The notes under the pieces were generated by a model that ran no database searches, was not told where the DNA came from, and saw only the letters and a list, made by a program, of their open reading frames with translations. A DNA stretch of 10,121 nt from UPXZ01 sp047973025. Lineage in GTDB: Bacteria; Bacteroidota; Bacteroidia; Bacteroidales; Paludibacteraceae. Positions within the stretch are counted from its first letter, which is position 1. Every line of letters begins with the position of its first letter. The stretch is from the NCBI GenBank assembly GCA_047973025.1, contig JBKEBE010000129.1, positions 1-10,121 of the forward strand, read 5' to 3'. The translations under genes were made by a program, and so were the position numbers. Positions 1 through 7,897 of this stretch are shown piece by piece.

Positions 1-140
1 TAATAACACGATTCACAGTACCATTTACAACCACAACAGAAAGCACTGTTCACAAAGAAAAAACAGAATGAGTTTCCTCCCTTTTTATGCTGAACAAAAA
101 TCATTTCAACTTAAACCCGAAAAATTCAAAAAGAAATGGT

Positions 141-194
141 TAAATTTGAATGATTTTTTGTCAAAGAATGGTCAATAATGTTGAAAATTTGACA
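141..194 (+). promoter_or_regulatory. Possible control region upstream of ftcD
   Basis: This AT-rich stretch lies 34-87 bases before the ftcD start. It contains TAAATTTG at 141-148, which fits the Bacteroidetes -7 consensus TAnnTTTG, but no TTG-type -33 box is visible at the usual distance. A second, weaker pair is a T-run ending in TTG (154-160) with AAAATTTG at 184-191, spaced slightly too far apart. A 7-base inverted repeat, TGTCAAA (159-165) and TTTGACA (188-194), brackets the region and could be a regulator site. The sequence GTCAA also occurs twice in tandem, at 160 and 171. Short motifs of this kind arise easily by chance in AT-rich DNA, so this is a weak call. Confidence 0.25.
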
Positions 195-227
195 GCTATA
201 CATAAACTAAAATAGAGAGCTGATACA

Positions 228-1919
228 ATGAACCAACTCATAGAATGTGTTCCCAACTTTAGCGAAGGGAACAATATGCAGACAATTACCCAAATATGCG
301 ATGTTATTAAATCGGCAGATGGTGTGAAACTCATAGATGTCGATCCCGGAAAAGCAACCAACCGTACCGTAGTAACGTTTGTTGGCACTCCGAAAGCCGT
401 ATGTGAAGTGGCGTTTCAGGCTGTCAAAAAAGCGTCTGAGCTGATTGACATGAGCAAACATCACGGCGAACATCCGCGTTTTGGCGCTACGGACGTGCTA
501 CCGCTTATCCCCATTAAGAACATCACTATGAACGAAGTAGTCGAATATGCCCGTCAATTGGGCAAGCGGATTGGCGATGAATTGGGTATTCCCGGCTATT
601 TCTACGAATTTGCCTGCACCGAAAAAAAACGTCGTAATCTGGCAACCTGCCGTGCCGGAGAATACGAGGGTCTATCGAAAAAATTGACCAATCCCGAGTG
701 GAAACCGGATTTTGGTCCTGCCGAATTTACCGAAACTGTGCGAAAATCCGGCGCAACCGCTGTGAGCGCACGTAACCTACTAATCGCGTACAACGTCAAT
801 CTGAACACCACTTCCACCCGCTGGGCAAACAGCATTGCGTTTGATATACGCGAGAAAGGTCGCGTCAAACGTGAGGGGAATCTACTGACCGGAAAGATTG
901 TAAACGATGCCGAAGGAAATACGGTTTACACGCCGGGCTTGCTCAAGGGCGTAAAAGGAATCGGCTGGTACATCGAAGAATACGGAATCGCACAACTATC
1001 CTACAACATTACCGACACTACGGCTGTTCCGCTCCATCGGGTTTTTGAACTATCCTGCGAAAGAGCCGCTGCGCGTGGCATTCGGGTAACCGGTTCGGAA
1101 ATTGTGGGCATGATACCGCTTCAGGTCTTGCTTGATACCGGACGATATTTTCTGAAAAAACAACATCGCTCAACAGGTATTTCGGATGAAGAAATCATCA
1201 AGATAGCCGTAAAATCATTGGGATTGGATGATTTAGCGCCATTCGACCCCAAAAAGAAAATCATAGAATACCAACTTGAAGAAAATGACACCCACAAGTT
1301 AGTTGATATGACTCTTACCCAATTTGCCGACGAGACTGCTTCGGAAAGTCCCGCGCCGGGAGGCGGTTCCGTTTCGGCCTGCATGGCTACTCTGGGTGTT
1401 TCGTTGGGAATGATGGTTGCCAATCTATCCGCTCACAAACGTGGCTGGGATGAGCGATGGAAAGAATTTTCGGATTATGCAGAAAAAGGTAAATCCTTAC
1501 AAGAGAAGCTATTGAAATTGATTGATGAAGATACCAATGCCTACAAGCGTGTCATGGAAATGTACAGTTTGCCCAAAAATACTGAAGAAGAAAAAAGACT
1601 GCGCTCCGAAGCCATTCAAGATGCCATGAAATACGCTATGGAAATACCATTTCAGGTAATGCAGACCGCTTTTGACGCGATGCTGATTGTGAAAAAAATG
1701 GCGGAAATAGGTAATCCAAATTCCGTTTCAGATGCCGGTGTGGGTGGTTTGGCGCTACGCGCTGCAATTTTCGGAGCTGGATTAAACGTAAAAATAAACG
1801 CGTCAGGGTTAGACGATAAGGCATTTGTAAATGAAATAATTGGTAAGGCGGAAGAGATTGAGCTACAAACCGAACAATTAGAAAAAGAAATCGTCGAGAT
1901 TGTTAAAAATAAAATGTAA
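228..1919 (+). CDS. ftcD: Bifunctional glutamate formimidoyltransferase / formimidoyl-THF cyclodeaminase
   Basis: This 563-residue cytoplasmic enzyme links histidine breakdown to the folate pool. It moves the formimino group of N-formimino-glutamate to tetrahydrofolate, then releases ammonia to give 5,10-methenyl-THF. The N-terminal transferase half (about 1-325) starts with the typical IECVPNFSEG and carries KHHGEHPRFGATD (77-89). His82 falls where the catalytic His of the mammalian enzyme lies. The C-terminal cyclodeaminase half (about 360-563) shows FADETASESPAPGGGS (366-381) and SDAGVGG (501-507), hallmarks of the FTCD_C/FchA family. The length is close to that of mammalian FTCD (about 540), so both domains look complete and active. 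The start is the first ATG that gives the conserved N-terminus; the only purine-rich stretch before it is AGAGAG. No hutH, hutU or hutI lies alongside, so it may serve histidine use from a distance. The 61-bp gap to radA suggests either a separate unit or read-through. Confidence 0.96.
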   Translation: MNQLIECVPNFSEGNNMQTITQICDVIKSADGVKLIDVDPGKATNRTVVTFVGTPKAVCEVAFQAVKKASELIDMSKHHGEHPRFGATDVLPLIPIKNITMNEVVEYARQLGKRIGDELGIPGYFYEFACTEKKRRNLATCRAGEYEGLSKKLTNPEWKPDFGPAEFTETVRKSGATAVSARNLLIAYNVNLNTTSTRWANSIAFDIREKGRVKREGNLLTGKIVNDAEGNTVYTPGLLKGVKGIGWYIEEYGIAQLSYNITDTTAVPLHRVFELSCERAAARGIRVTGSEIVGMIPLQVLLDTGRYFLKKQHRSTGISDEEIIKIAVKSLGLDDLAPFDPKKKIIEYQLEENDTHKLVDMTLTQFADETASESPAPGGGSVSACMATLGVSLGMMVANLSAHKRGWDERWKEFSDYAEKGKSLQEKLLKLIDEDTNAYKRVMEMYSLPKNTEEEKRLRSEAIQDAMKYAMEIPFQVMQTAFDAMLIVKKMAEIGNPNSVSDAGVGGLALRAAIFGAGLNVKINASGLDDKAFVNEIIGKAEEIELQTEQLEKEIVEIVKNKM

Positions 1920-1930
1920 TTTTGTCCGAA

Positions 1931-1948
1931 ACGGATTACCCTAACCGT
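1931..1948 (+). terminator. Weak hairpin between ftcD and radA
   Basis: ACGG (1931-1934) and TTA (1936-1938) can pair with TAA (1942-1944) and CCGT (1945-1948), giving a 7-bp stem with one bulged A and a CCC loop. It begins 11 bases after the ftcD stop and is followed by AT-rich DNA, not a clean T-run. It could act as a poor intrinsic terminator or an mRNA end, but it may be chance. Confidence 0.2.
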
Positions 1949-1980
1949 ATATTTAAAATTTACAGTCATCCTACATATTC

Positions 1981-3354
1981 ATGGCTAAATCCAAAACGGT
2001 CTATATTTGTCAAAACTGTGGTGCGGAATCTCCTAAATGGATCGGAAAATGTCCTTCATGCGGAGAGTGGAACTCGTATGTCGAAGAGATTATCCACAAA
2101 GCACCACCGTCATCGAAAATTTCCATCGCAGGATTAGAGTCAACCAAGCAAAAACCAATTCGTATTTCAGATGTACAAACAAGTATAGAAGAACGGATTG
2201 ACACGAGCAGTACCGAGTTGAATCGTGTTTTGGGAGGAGGCTTGGTCAAAGGGTCGCTGGTATTGATTGGCGGGGAACCCGGTATCGGGAAATCAACATT
2301 GGTGCTTCAAGTAGTACTCGGGATGAAGCATAAACGAACCCTGTACGTTTCCGGAGAAGAAAGTGTAAGTCAGTTGAAACTCCGTGCCGAAAGACTCTCC
2401 TACCAAGAGCCGGATTGTTATATTGTCAGCGAGACATCGCTCGAGCAACTTTTTGTTCACGCGCAGAATGTTCGACCCGATCTGTTGATTGTCGATTCCA
2501 TCCAAACCATTACGACTGAAACCATCGAATCATCTCCGGGCAGTGTGTCGCAAGTACGCGAATGTGCCGCGGCTCTATTGAAATTCTGCAAAACGACCAA
2601 TATCCCCGTGTTGTTAATCGGACATATCAATAAAGAAGGAAGCATAGCCGGTCCCAAAGTATTGGAGCATATTGTGGATACTGTTCTTCAATTCGAAGGC
2701 GACCAACATTACATGTACCGCATACTTCGTCCCATAAAAAACCGTTTTGGAAGTACATCGGAGCTTGGAATCTTTGAGATGCAGCAGAGCGGACTTCGTG
2801 AAGTGAGCAATCCGTCCGAGCTCTTTCTTTCACAGAATCACGAAGGCATGAGTGGAGCGGCTATCGCTTCAACAATCGAAGGTGTACGACCGTTTCTTAT
2901 CGAAGTACAAGCACTTGTCAGCTCTGCGGCTTACGGCAACCCTCAGCGATCTTCCACCGGATTTGATTTGCGTCGGCTCAACATGCTGCTGGCGGTGCTC
3001 GAAAAACGCGCCGGGTTCAAATTAGTTCAAAAAGATGTATTTATGAACATTGCCGGAGGCATCCGGGTAAATGATCCGGCGATAGATTTGGCGGTCATCT
3101 CCGCGATTCTTTCGTCTAACGTAGATACCGCCATTGAGTCAACCATTTGTTTGGCAGGAGAAGTTGGACTTTCCGGTGAAATCCGCCCCATCAACCGGCT
3201 GGAACAGCGCATTCATGAAGCCGAAAAACTCGGTTTCAAAAAAATGATTATCCCGCAGATCAATATCAAGAGTTTGGATTTGAATAATATAGCTATCGAA
3301 TTGATTCAAGTCCGCAAAGTAGAAGAAGCATTCCGGTTGCTTTTTAAGAAGTAA
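1981..3354 (+). CDS. radA: DNA repair protein RadA
   Basis: RadA is a RecA-like, Lon-domain ATPase that helps process recombination intermediates and drives branch migration in homologous recombination. The 457-residue protein is full length for the family. It starts with the usual zinc ribbon, Cys10, Cys13, Cys24 and Cys27 (CxxC-x10-CxxC). The ATPase domain follows, with Walker A GGEPGIGKST (97-106), a Walker B-like LLIVDSIQT (168-176) and the RadA-specific KNRFG motif (253-257). The C-terminal third (about 300-450) is the Lon-like domain, with GGIRVNDPAIDLAV (359-372) and GEVGLSGEIRP (393-403); as is normal for RadA it works as a scaffold, not a protease. The ATG at 1981 gives the canonical N-terminus two residues before KSKTVYICQNCG. 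The gap to ftcD is 61 bp. A promoter motif further downstream, before the next gene, suggests that this transcription unit ends after radA. Confidence 0.97.
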   Translation: MAKSKTVYICQNCGAESPKWIGKCPSCGEWNSYVEEIIHKAPPSSKISIAGLESTKQKPIRISDVQTSIEERIDTSSTELNRVLGGGLVKGSLVLIGGEPGIGKSTLVLQVVLGMKHKRTLYVSGEESVSQLKLRAERLSYQEPDCYIVSETSLEQLFVHAQNVRPDLLIVDSIQTITTETIESSPGSVSQVRECAAALLKFCKTTNIPVLLIGHINKEGSIAGPKVLEHIVDTVLQFEGDQHYMYRILRPIKNRFGSTSELGIFEMQQSGLREVSNPSELFLSQNHEGMSGAAIASTIEGVRPFLIEVQALVSSAAYGNPQRSSTGFDLRRLNMLLAVLEKRAGFKLVQKDVFMNIAGGIRVNDPAIDLAVISAILSSNVDTAIESTICLAGEVGLSGEIRPINRLEQRIHEAEKLGFKKMIIPQINIKSLDLNNIAIELIQVRKVEEAFRLLFKK

Positions 3355-3398
3355 AAAATCATTAAAGTTGCTTTCATAAATTGAAACTTTCAATCGGG

Positions 3399-3432
3399 TT
3401 TTACTCATTCTCATTATAAATAACTACCTTTG
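3399..3432 (+). promoter_or_regulatory. Bacteroidetes-type promoter before the M23-dxr-rseP operon
   Basis: TACCTTTG at 3425-3432 is a perfect match to the Bacteroidetes sigma-ABfr -7 consensus TAnnTTTG. A T-rich stretch, TTTTA, lies about 21 bases upstream (3399-3403) and resembles an imperfect -33 element. Transcription would start a few bases after 3432, leaving a short leader before the ATG at 3456. It sits in the 101-bp gap after radA, the widest gap between intact genes in the window, which fits an operon start. Confidence 0.5.
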
Positions 3433-3455
3433 CAAGCATTTCATTTTTCGGAAAA

Positions 3456-4334
3456 ATGAAGAATAAACGCTTAAATCACATCTTATCGGATTTCATGCAG
3501 AAACTGCGGTTCAAGTACCGTGTTTCGATTACCAATGAAAATACGTTAGAAGAGACATGGTACACACGTTTGTCAAGATTTAGTGTTTTGATATCCGTAA
3601 CCGCGTTTTTTCTGATTACGTTTATTATCCTTACATTAGTCATTTTTATCACGCCTTTGCGCTTCTACCTGCCCGGATATCAAGACTCCGGAAACCGGAC
3701 AGCCATGATACAGCAGACGATTCGATTAGATTCGATCGAACGAGAAATGCACCTGAAAGACGCGTATTTAGTCGTATTGAAAGAAAATATGTTAGGTGTA
3801 GCCCACACAGACACGGTAAAGCCTATCGATTCAACGGCACTGAAAGAACGCGCTACGGTTGTGGTGGAAAAGACAAAACGAGAGAAGAAGTTTGTAGAAA
3901 AATACGAGGATACCGAAAAATACAATCTGGGAACAATCATGCCTGTTCAGAGCGAGCAAGTATCTGTTTTTTTTCGTCCGGTCAGCGGGGTGGTAGCTTC
4001 TACGTTTCGTCCAAAAGAGAGCGAATTTGGAATAAAAATAATCACTTCACCCCAAGAAACGGTAAAAAGTGTGTTGGAAGGACGGGTGATTGGTGTTGAA
4101 TATACATTTGACAACGAGTGGGTCATCATGGTTTTGCACGATAACGATTACATCTCTATCTACAAAAATAACCAACGGCTACTAAAAAGTACGGGAGATT
4201 ACGTGAAAGCCGGCGAAAGCATCGGGGTTACCGGAGCCAAGGACGAAAATAAGTCAAATAGATATTTTTATTTCGAACTCTGGAAAAAAGGCAATCCGGT
4301 CAATCCACAAGATGTGATTACATTTCGGTTTTAA
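3456..4334 (+). CDS. Membrane-anchored M23/LytM-like protein, probably catalytically inactive
   Basis: This 292-residue protein has a basic cytoplasmic N-terminus, one strong transmembrane helix (about 43-67), a charged, probably helical linker (about 82-155) and a C-terminal domain (about 170-292) with the layout of peptidase family M23. Family features include RPVSGVVASTFRP (174-186), the turn KSVLEGRVIGVEYTFDNEWVIMV split around 204-226, GDYVKAGESIGVTG (247-260), and the ending ELWKKGNPVNPQDVI (274-288). The zinc ligands of active LytM enzymes are not visible: the first HxxxD position reads as EFGIKI, and the final HxH position reads YFYF (270-273). I therefore infer a non-catalytic role, as in EnvC or NlpD, which activate cell-wall amidases from the periplasm. 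M23-like genes next to dxr and rseP are usual in Bacteroidales, from general knowledge. The following gene is 28 bp away. Confidence 0.85.
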   Translation: MKNKRLNHILSDFMQKLRFKYRVSITNENTLEETWYTRLSRFSVLISVTAFFLITFIILTLVIFITPLRFYLPGYQDSGNRTAMIQQTIRLDSIEREMHLKDAYLVVLKENMLGVAHTDTVKPIDSTALKERATVVVEKTKREKKFVEKYEDTEKYNLGTIMPVQSEQVSVFFRPVSGVVASTFRPKESEFGIKIITSPQETVKSVLEGRVIGVEYTFDNEWVIMVLHDNDYISIYKNNQRLLKSTGDYVKAGESIGVTGAKDENKSNRYFYFELWKKGNPVNPQDVITFRF

Positions 4335-4362
4335 GCCATATTGCTTTTCAAGGGAAATTTAT

Positions 4363-5532
4363 ATGTCGAATAAAAAAAACATAGCGATATTAGGTTCTAC
4401 CGGCTCCATTGGGAGACAGGCTTTGGAAGTTATCAAAGCTAATCCCGAGCGTTTCGAAGTAGTGGCTTTAACCGCGAACAACAACATCGATTTGTTGATT
4501 GAGCAGTCGCTTGAATTTCAGCCGGATATGGTGGTTGTTGCCAACGAAGCGCACTATATGCCCTTGAAAAATGCGTTGTCCGACCAACCCGTAAAAGTTT
4601 TTGCCGGAAACGACTCCATAGCTCAAATTGCCGAATTAGATACCGTAGATATTGTACTGACCGCCATGGTTGGGTATGCCGGTTTGAAACCGACCATTCA
4701 TGCGGCGAAAGCGGGTAAAACTATAGCTTTGGCAAATAAAGAGACACTGGTTGTTGCGGGCGAAATCATTAACGAATTAGCTCAAAAATACCGTTCCACC
4801 ATTATTCCCGTCGATTCGGAACATTCCGCTATATTTCAATGTTTGACAGGCGAAGGAGACAACCCGATCGATCGAATTATTCTGACCGCTTCAGGCGGAC
4901 CTTTTCGAAATTTTGCATTGGATGAACTGAGCCGTGTTACTTCCGCTGAAGCACTGAAACATCCCAACTGGGAAATGGGCGCAAAAATAACCATCGATTC
5001 GGCAAGCATGATGAATAAAGGATTTGAAGTCATTGAGGCGAAATGGTTGTTTGGAATAAAACCGGAGCAGATTGATGTATTGGTACACCCGCAATCCATC
5101 ATTCATTCGATGGTTGAATTTGCCGATGGCTCCATCAAAGCCCAGCTCGGAATGCCGGATATGAAACTGCCGATTCAATATGCTTTTACCTATCCTGAGC
5201 GACTGAAGACCAATTTTCCGAGGGTAAACTTCATAGATTATCCGGAATTGACTTTTGAAAAACCGGACACCATTCGTTTTCGGAACTTAGCTTTGGCTTA
5301 TCAGGCTATGGAAAAGGGAGGCAATATGCCCTGCATACTCAATTCAGCAAATGAAGTCGTAGTCGCCGCTTTTTTGAAGGGACAAATCGGTTTTTTACAA
5401 ATGAGTGATGTAATTGAAGCTACCATGGAAAGGGTCTCGTTTGTCCGAAAACCAACGTATGATGATTACGTGCAAACGGACGCGGAAGCAAGAAGAATCA
5501 CTGCCGATTATTTGAAAATAACAGTAAGATAA
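4363..5532 (+). CDS. dxr: 1-deoxy-D-xylulose 5-phosphate reductoisomerase
   Basis: DXR (IspC) is the first committed enzyme of the MEP pathway. It converts DXP to 2-C-methyl-D-erythritol 4-phosphate with NADPH and a divalent metal, in the cytoplasm. The 389-residue protein is full length. The NADPH-binding loop GSTGSIG is at 11-17, and ALANKETLVVAGE lies at 122-134. The metal ligands fit Asp151 and Glu153 (VDSEHSAIFQ) and Glu222 (NKGFEVIEA). The substrate-loop region HPNWEMGAKITIDSASMMNKG (200-220) and the HPQSIIHSMVEF segment (242-253) are intact. The start gives the usual short lead before IAILGSTG. It sits 28 bp after the M23-like gene and 34 bp before rseP, so all three are probably co-transcribed. 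The organism is expected to make isoprenoids by the MEP route, not mevalonate. Confidence 0.98.
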   Translation: MSNKKNIAILGSTGSIGRQALEVIKANPERFEVVALTANNNIDLLIEQSLEFQPDMVVVANEAHYMPLKNALSDQPVKVFAGNDSIAQIAELDTVDIVLTAMVGYAGLKPTIHAAKAGKTIALANKETLVVAGEIINELAQKYRSTIIPVDSEHSAIFQCLTGEGDNPIDRIILTASGGPFRNFALDELSRVTSAEALKHPNWEMGAKITIDSASMMNKGFEVIEAKWLFGIKPEQIDVLVHPQSIIHSMVEFADGSIKAQLGMPDMKLPIQYAFTYPERLKTNFPRVNFIDYPELTFEKPDTIRFRNLALAYQAMEKGGNMPCILNSANEVVVAAFLKGQIGFLQMSDVIEATMERVSFVRKPTYDDYVQTDAEARRITADYLKITVR

Positions 5533-5566
5533 TTGATTAATCATAACTAAATTATAAAAAAAATAG

Positions 5567-7054
5567 ATGGAAACATTTTTAATACGTGCGGCACAGTTGA
5601 TTCTGAGCTTATCCATACTGGTTGTGTTGCATGAATTTGGACATTTTGCTTTTGCCCGCCTGTTCAGAGTCCGGGTAGAAAAATTTTACATGTTTTTCAA
5701 TCCTAAATTTTCACTTGTAAGAGCCAAAAAGATCAATGGCAAATGGCAGGTAAAATTCTTCGCACCTAACGTAGAACCGAACGAGCGGATGAAATTAGAC
5801 GACGCGGGAAATGCAATGATGGAAGCCGATGGCAAAACACCCGTGATGGAACCCGTTCCCCTAAGCGAACTCGCGGATGACGATTGGCGTCGCTATCCCG
5901 AAACCACCGAATGGGGCATCGGCTGGCTTCCACTCGGCGGATACTGCAAAATAGCCGGTATGGTGGACGAGAGTATGGACAAGCTCCAAATGGCGCAACC
6001 ACCCAAACCTTGGGAATACCGCTCGCGTTCCGTTTGGCAGAGATTACCAATTATTATCGGGGGCGTACTTGTGAATTTTGTTTTGGCACTTGTAATCTAT
6101 TCCGCCGTACTCTTTACATGGGGAAAAGAATACATTCCGTTGGAAAACGCGAAATACGGTTTGAGCTTTTCACAACCGATGATTGATGCCGGATTTCACG
6201 ACGGCGACCGGATTGTGAGTATCGACGGTGTAAAAGTAAGCCAAGTAGGCGACGCGGTAGAAAAAATCCTTGTTGACAATGCCAAAACAGCTATCGTTTT
6301 CCGAGACGGACAAAATGTCACCATTGAAATCCCTTCGGATCTTACCCAAAAAGCATTGGCATCCGGCAAAGGCGTGATGGATATTCGTTACCCTTTCGTG
6401 GTAGATAAGGTGCAGGACGGATCCGCTGCTGCCGAAGCCAATCTGCAATCGGGAGACAGCATTACCGCGCTGAATGGTAAGCCGATGAATATCTTTCAAG
6501 ATATTTCTCAAGAATTAGTTCTACTGAAGGGGACAACGGCAAATGTATCTTTCGTTCGGAATGGAGCTACACAAGACGCGCAACTCAAAATCAGCGAAGA
6601 CGGTAAATTGGGCGTTTTTCTGCGCTCGCCACTCAATTACCTTCAAACTCAGAAAGAATCGTATTCATTCCTTGAATCCATTCCTGCCGGTGTGAAAATG
6701 GGTGTTGAGACACTCTCAAGCTACATCAAGCAGTTCAAACTTGTATTTACCAAAGAGGGTGCGAAATCTTTAGGTGGCTTTGGTGCTATCGGACAGCTCT
6801 TCCCGCCACAGTGGGACTGGCATTCGTTTTGGATGATGACCGCGTTTCTATCTGTAATTTTAGCCTTTATGAACTTTTTACCCATACCGGGATTGGATGG
6901 AGGACACGTATTGTTCTTACTCTACGAAATGTTTACCAAACGCAAACCGAGCGATAAATTCATGGAATATGCCCAGACCGTAGGAATGATACTGCTACTT
7001 GCGTTGGTGCTTTTTGCCAATGGAAACGATATTTTCAGGGCATTGTTTAAATAA
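5567..7054 (+). CDS. rseP: Site-2 protease RseP (intramembrane zinc metalloprotease)
   Basis: RseP is an inner-membrane protease that cuts transmembrane substrates such as anti-sigma factors and signal-peptide remnants. The zinc motif HEFGH is at 22-26 inside the first membrane helix (about 8-29). The third ligand is Asp444 in NFLPIPGLDGGH (436-447). Other likely helices are at about 160-184, 420-440 and 468-487. Two PDZ domains are visible between helices 2 and 3: roughly 197-256 (with HDGDRIVSIDG) and 275-350 (with LQSGDSITALNG). At 495 residues it is longer than E. coli RseP (450). The extra length is mainly a polar, acidic insert at about 50-115, between the zinc helix and WGIGWLPLGGY (116-126); I believe this is usual in Bacteroidetes. 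Its substrate here is unknown. dxr lies 34 bp upstream, and the palindrome TGATTAATCA (5534-5543) sits in that gap. The ArsC-like gene starts only 15 bp downstream. Confidence 0.96.
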   Translation: METFLIRAAQLILSLSILVVLHEFGHFAFARLFRVRVEKFYMFFNPKFSLVRAKKINGKWQVKFFAPNVEPNERMKLDDAGNAMMEADGKTPVMEPVPLSELADDDWRRYPETTEWGIGWLPLGGYCKIAGMVDESMDKLQMAQPPKPWEYRSRSVWQRLPIIIGGVLVNFVLALVIYSAVLFTWGKEYIPLENAKYGLSFSQPMIDAGFHDGDRIVSIDGVKVSQVGDAVEKILVDNAKTAIVFRDGQNVTIEIPSDLTQKALASGKGVMDIRYPFVVDKVQDGSAAAEANLQSGDSITALNGKPMNIFQDISQELVLLKGTTANVSFVRNGATQDAQLKISEDGKLGVFLRSPLNYLQTQKESYSFLESIPAGVKMGVETLSSYIKQFKLVFTKEGAKSLGGFGAIGQLFPPQWDWHSFWMMTAFLSVILAFMNFLPIPGLDGGHVLFLLYEMFTKRKPSDKFMEYAQTVGMILLLALVLFANGNDIFRALFK

Positions 7055-7069
7055 TCAAAAGTCGGACGA

Positions 7070-7423
7070 ATGATTACAATACTCTGCTACCCGAAATGTG
7101 GAACCTGCCGCAAAGCCGAAAAATGGCTCAAAGACAATGGAATTGACTATCAATACCGACCCATAAAGGAAGAAAACCCTACGTTTGAAGAGTTGAAGAC
7201 TTGGAAGGAGCAAAGCGGATTACCTATTCGTAAATTTTTCAATACTAGTGGATTGCTCTACAAGTCAACCAACATGAAAGAAAAAGTGAAAACACTTCCC
7301 GATGTTGAGTTGTTATCTATTTTAGCATCCGACGGTATGCTGGTAAAACGCCCCATTCTACTAAAAGACAATCAAGTTCTCGTTGGGTTTAAGGAAGATG
7401 AATGGACGGCTGTTTTACTTTAA
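7070..7423 (+). CDS. ArsC/Spx/MgsR-family thioredoxin-fold protein
   Basis: This 117-residue cytoplasmic protein belongs to the ArsC/Spx superfamily. It opens with the thioredoxin-fold strand MITILCYPKCGTCRKAEKWL (1-20), which holds Cys10 and Cys13 (CxxC) after an extra Cys6. GIDYQYRPIKEENPT (27-41) and MLVKRPILL (89-97), including the family's conserved KRP motif, follow in the expected order. Length and motif order suit the YffB/YusI/Spx-like group, often annotated as arsenate reductase family protein. True arsenate reduction is not shown: no ars genes are nearby, and a redox-sensing or thiol-reductase role is equally likely. It starts 15 bp after rseP and ends 36 bp before the DUF2147 gene, so it is probably the fifth-from-last piece of the same transcript as dxr and rseP. 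Confidence 0.9.
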   Translation: MITILCYPKCGTCRKAEKWLKDNGIDYQYRPIKEENPTFEELKTWKEQSGLPIRKFFNTSGLLYKSTNMKEKVKTLPDVELLSILASDGMLVKRPILLKDNQVLVGFKEDEWTAVLL

Positions 7424-7459
7424 CAAAATCACTGTTAACAATTATTTAAACCGTTTCAA

Positions 7460-7897
7460 ATGAAAAAGACGCTGGTTTCATTATTTGTGCTACTGTTTTT
7501 AGCCGTTTCTGTATCTGCCGACATCGGTAAGATTGTGGGAAAATGGAAAACGATAGACGACAAGGATGGCTCTGAAAAGTCTGTCATTGCTATCTATAAA
7601 TCTTCCAACGGAAAGTATTATGGCAAAATCGAAAAACTACTCAAAAATCCCGATGCCAAATGTGAAGAATGCGAAGGTGCCAACAAAGGTAAACCCATTG
7701 CAGGAATGATTATATTGAATGACATGATCGAAAAAGAAGGGACGCTTACCGGCGGAACGATTCTCGATCCTGCCAGTGGCAAAGTGTATCGATGCAATAT
7801 CTCTTTCGACGCAAAAGCCGGGAAACTTAAAGTACGCGGTTCTTTGGACAAAAGAGGACTTGTCGGAAGAACGCAGACTTGGATAAAAACTCAGTAA
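7460..7897 (+). CDS. Exported DUF2147-family protein
   Basis: This 145-residue protein has a clear Sec signal peptide: a short KK-basic start, a hydrophobic core (about 5-18), and a probable cleavage after VSA at residue 20. The mature part begins with DIGKIVGKWKTIDDKDG (21-37) and continues with YYGKIEKLL (53-61), CEECEGANKGKPIAGM (68-83) and a basic C-terminal part ending in GRTQTWIK. This pattern matches DUF2147, a family of small exported proteins of unknown function with a lipocalin-like beta-rich fold, as far as I recall. Cys68 and Cys71 form a CxxC; Cys112 is a third cysteine. There is no lipobox, so it is probably periplasmic and soluble. It follows the ArsC-like gene by 36 bp and is likely co-transcribed with it. 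The sequence shows no enzyme motif, so I assign no function. Confidence 0.88.
   Translation: MKKTLVSLFVLLFLAVSVSADIGKIVGKWKTIDDKDGSEKSVIAIYKSSNGKYYGKIEKLLKNPDAKCEECEGANKGKPIAGMIILNDMIEKEGTLTGGTILDPASGKVYRCNISFDAKAGKLKVRGSLDKRGLVGRTQTWIKTQ

Noticed and set aside
1..104. A - strand frame from ATG at 104 running off the left edge, with a Cys-rich stretch
   Set aside because: Only 34 codons are visible, it overlaps an equally open + strand frame, and it shows no promoter or recognisable domain. Kept only as a note in the left-edge finding.
3361..3394. TTGAAA-C-TTTCAA palindrome and AAAGTT/AACTTT repeat after radA as a terminator
   Set aside because: The stems are AT-only with no stable GC pairs, and no T-run follows at the right distance.
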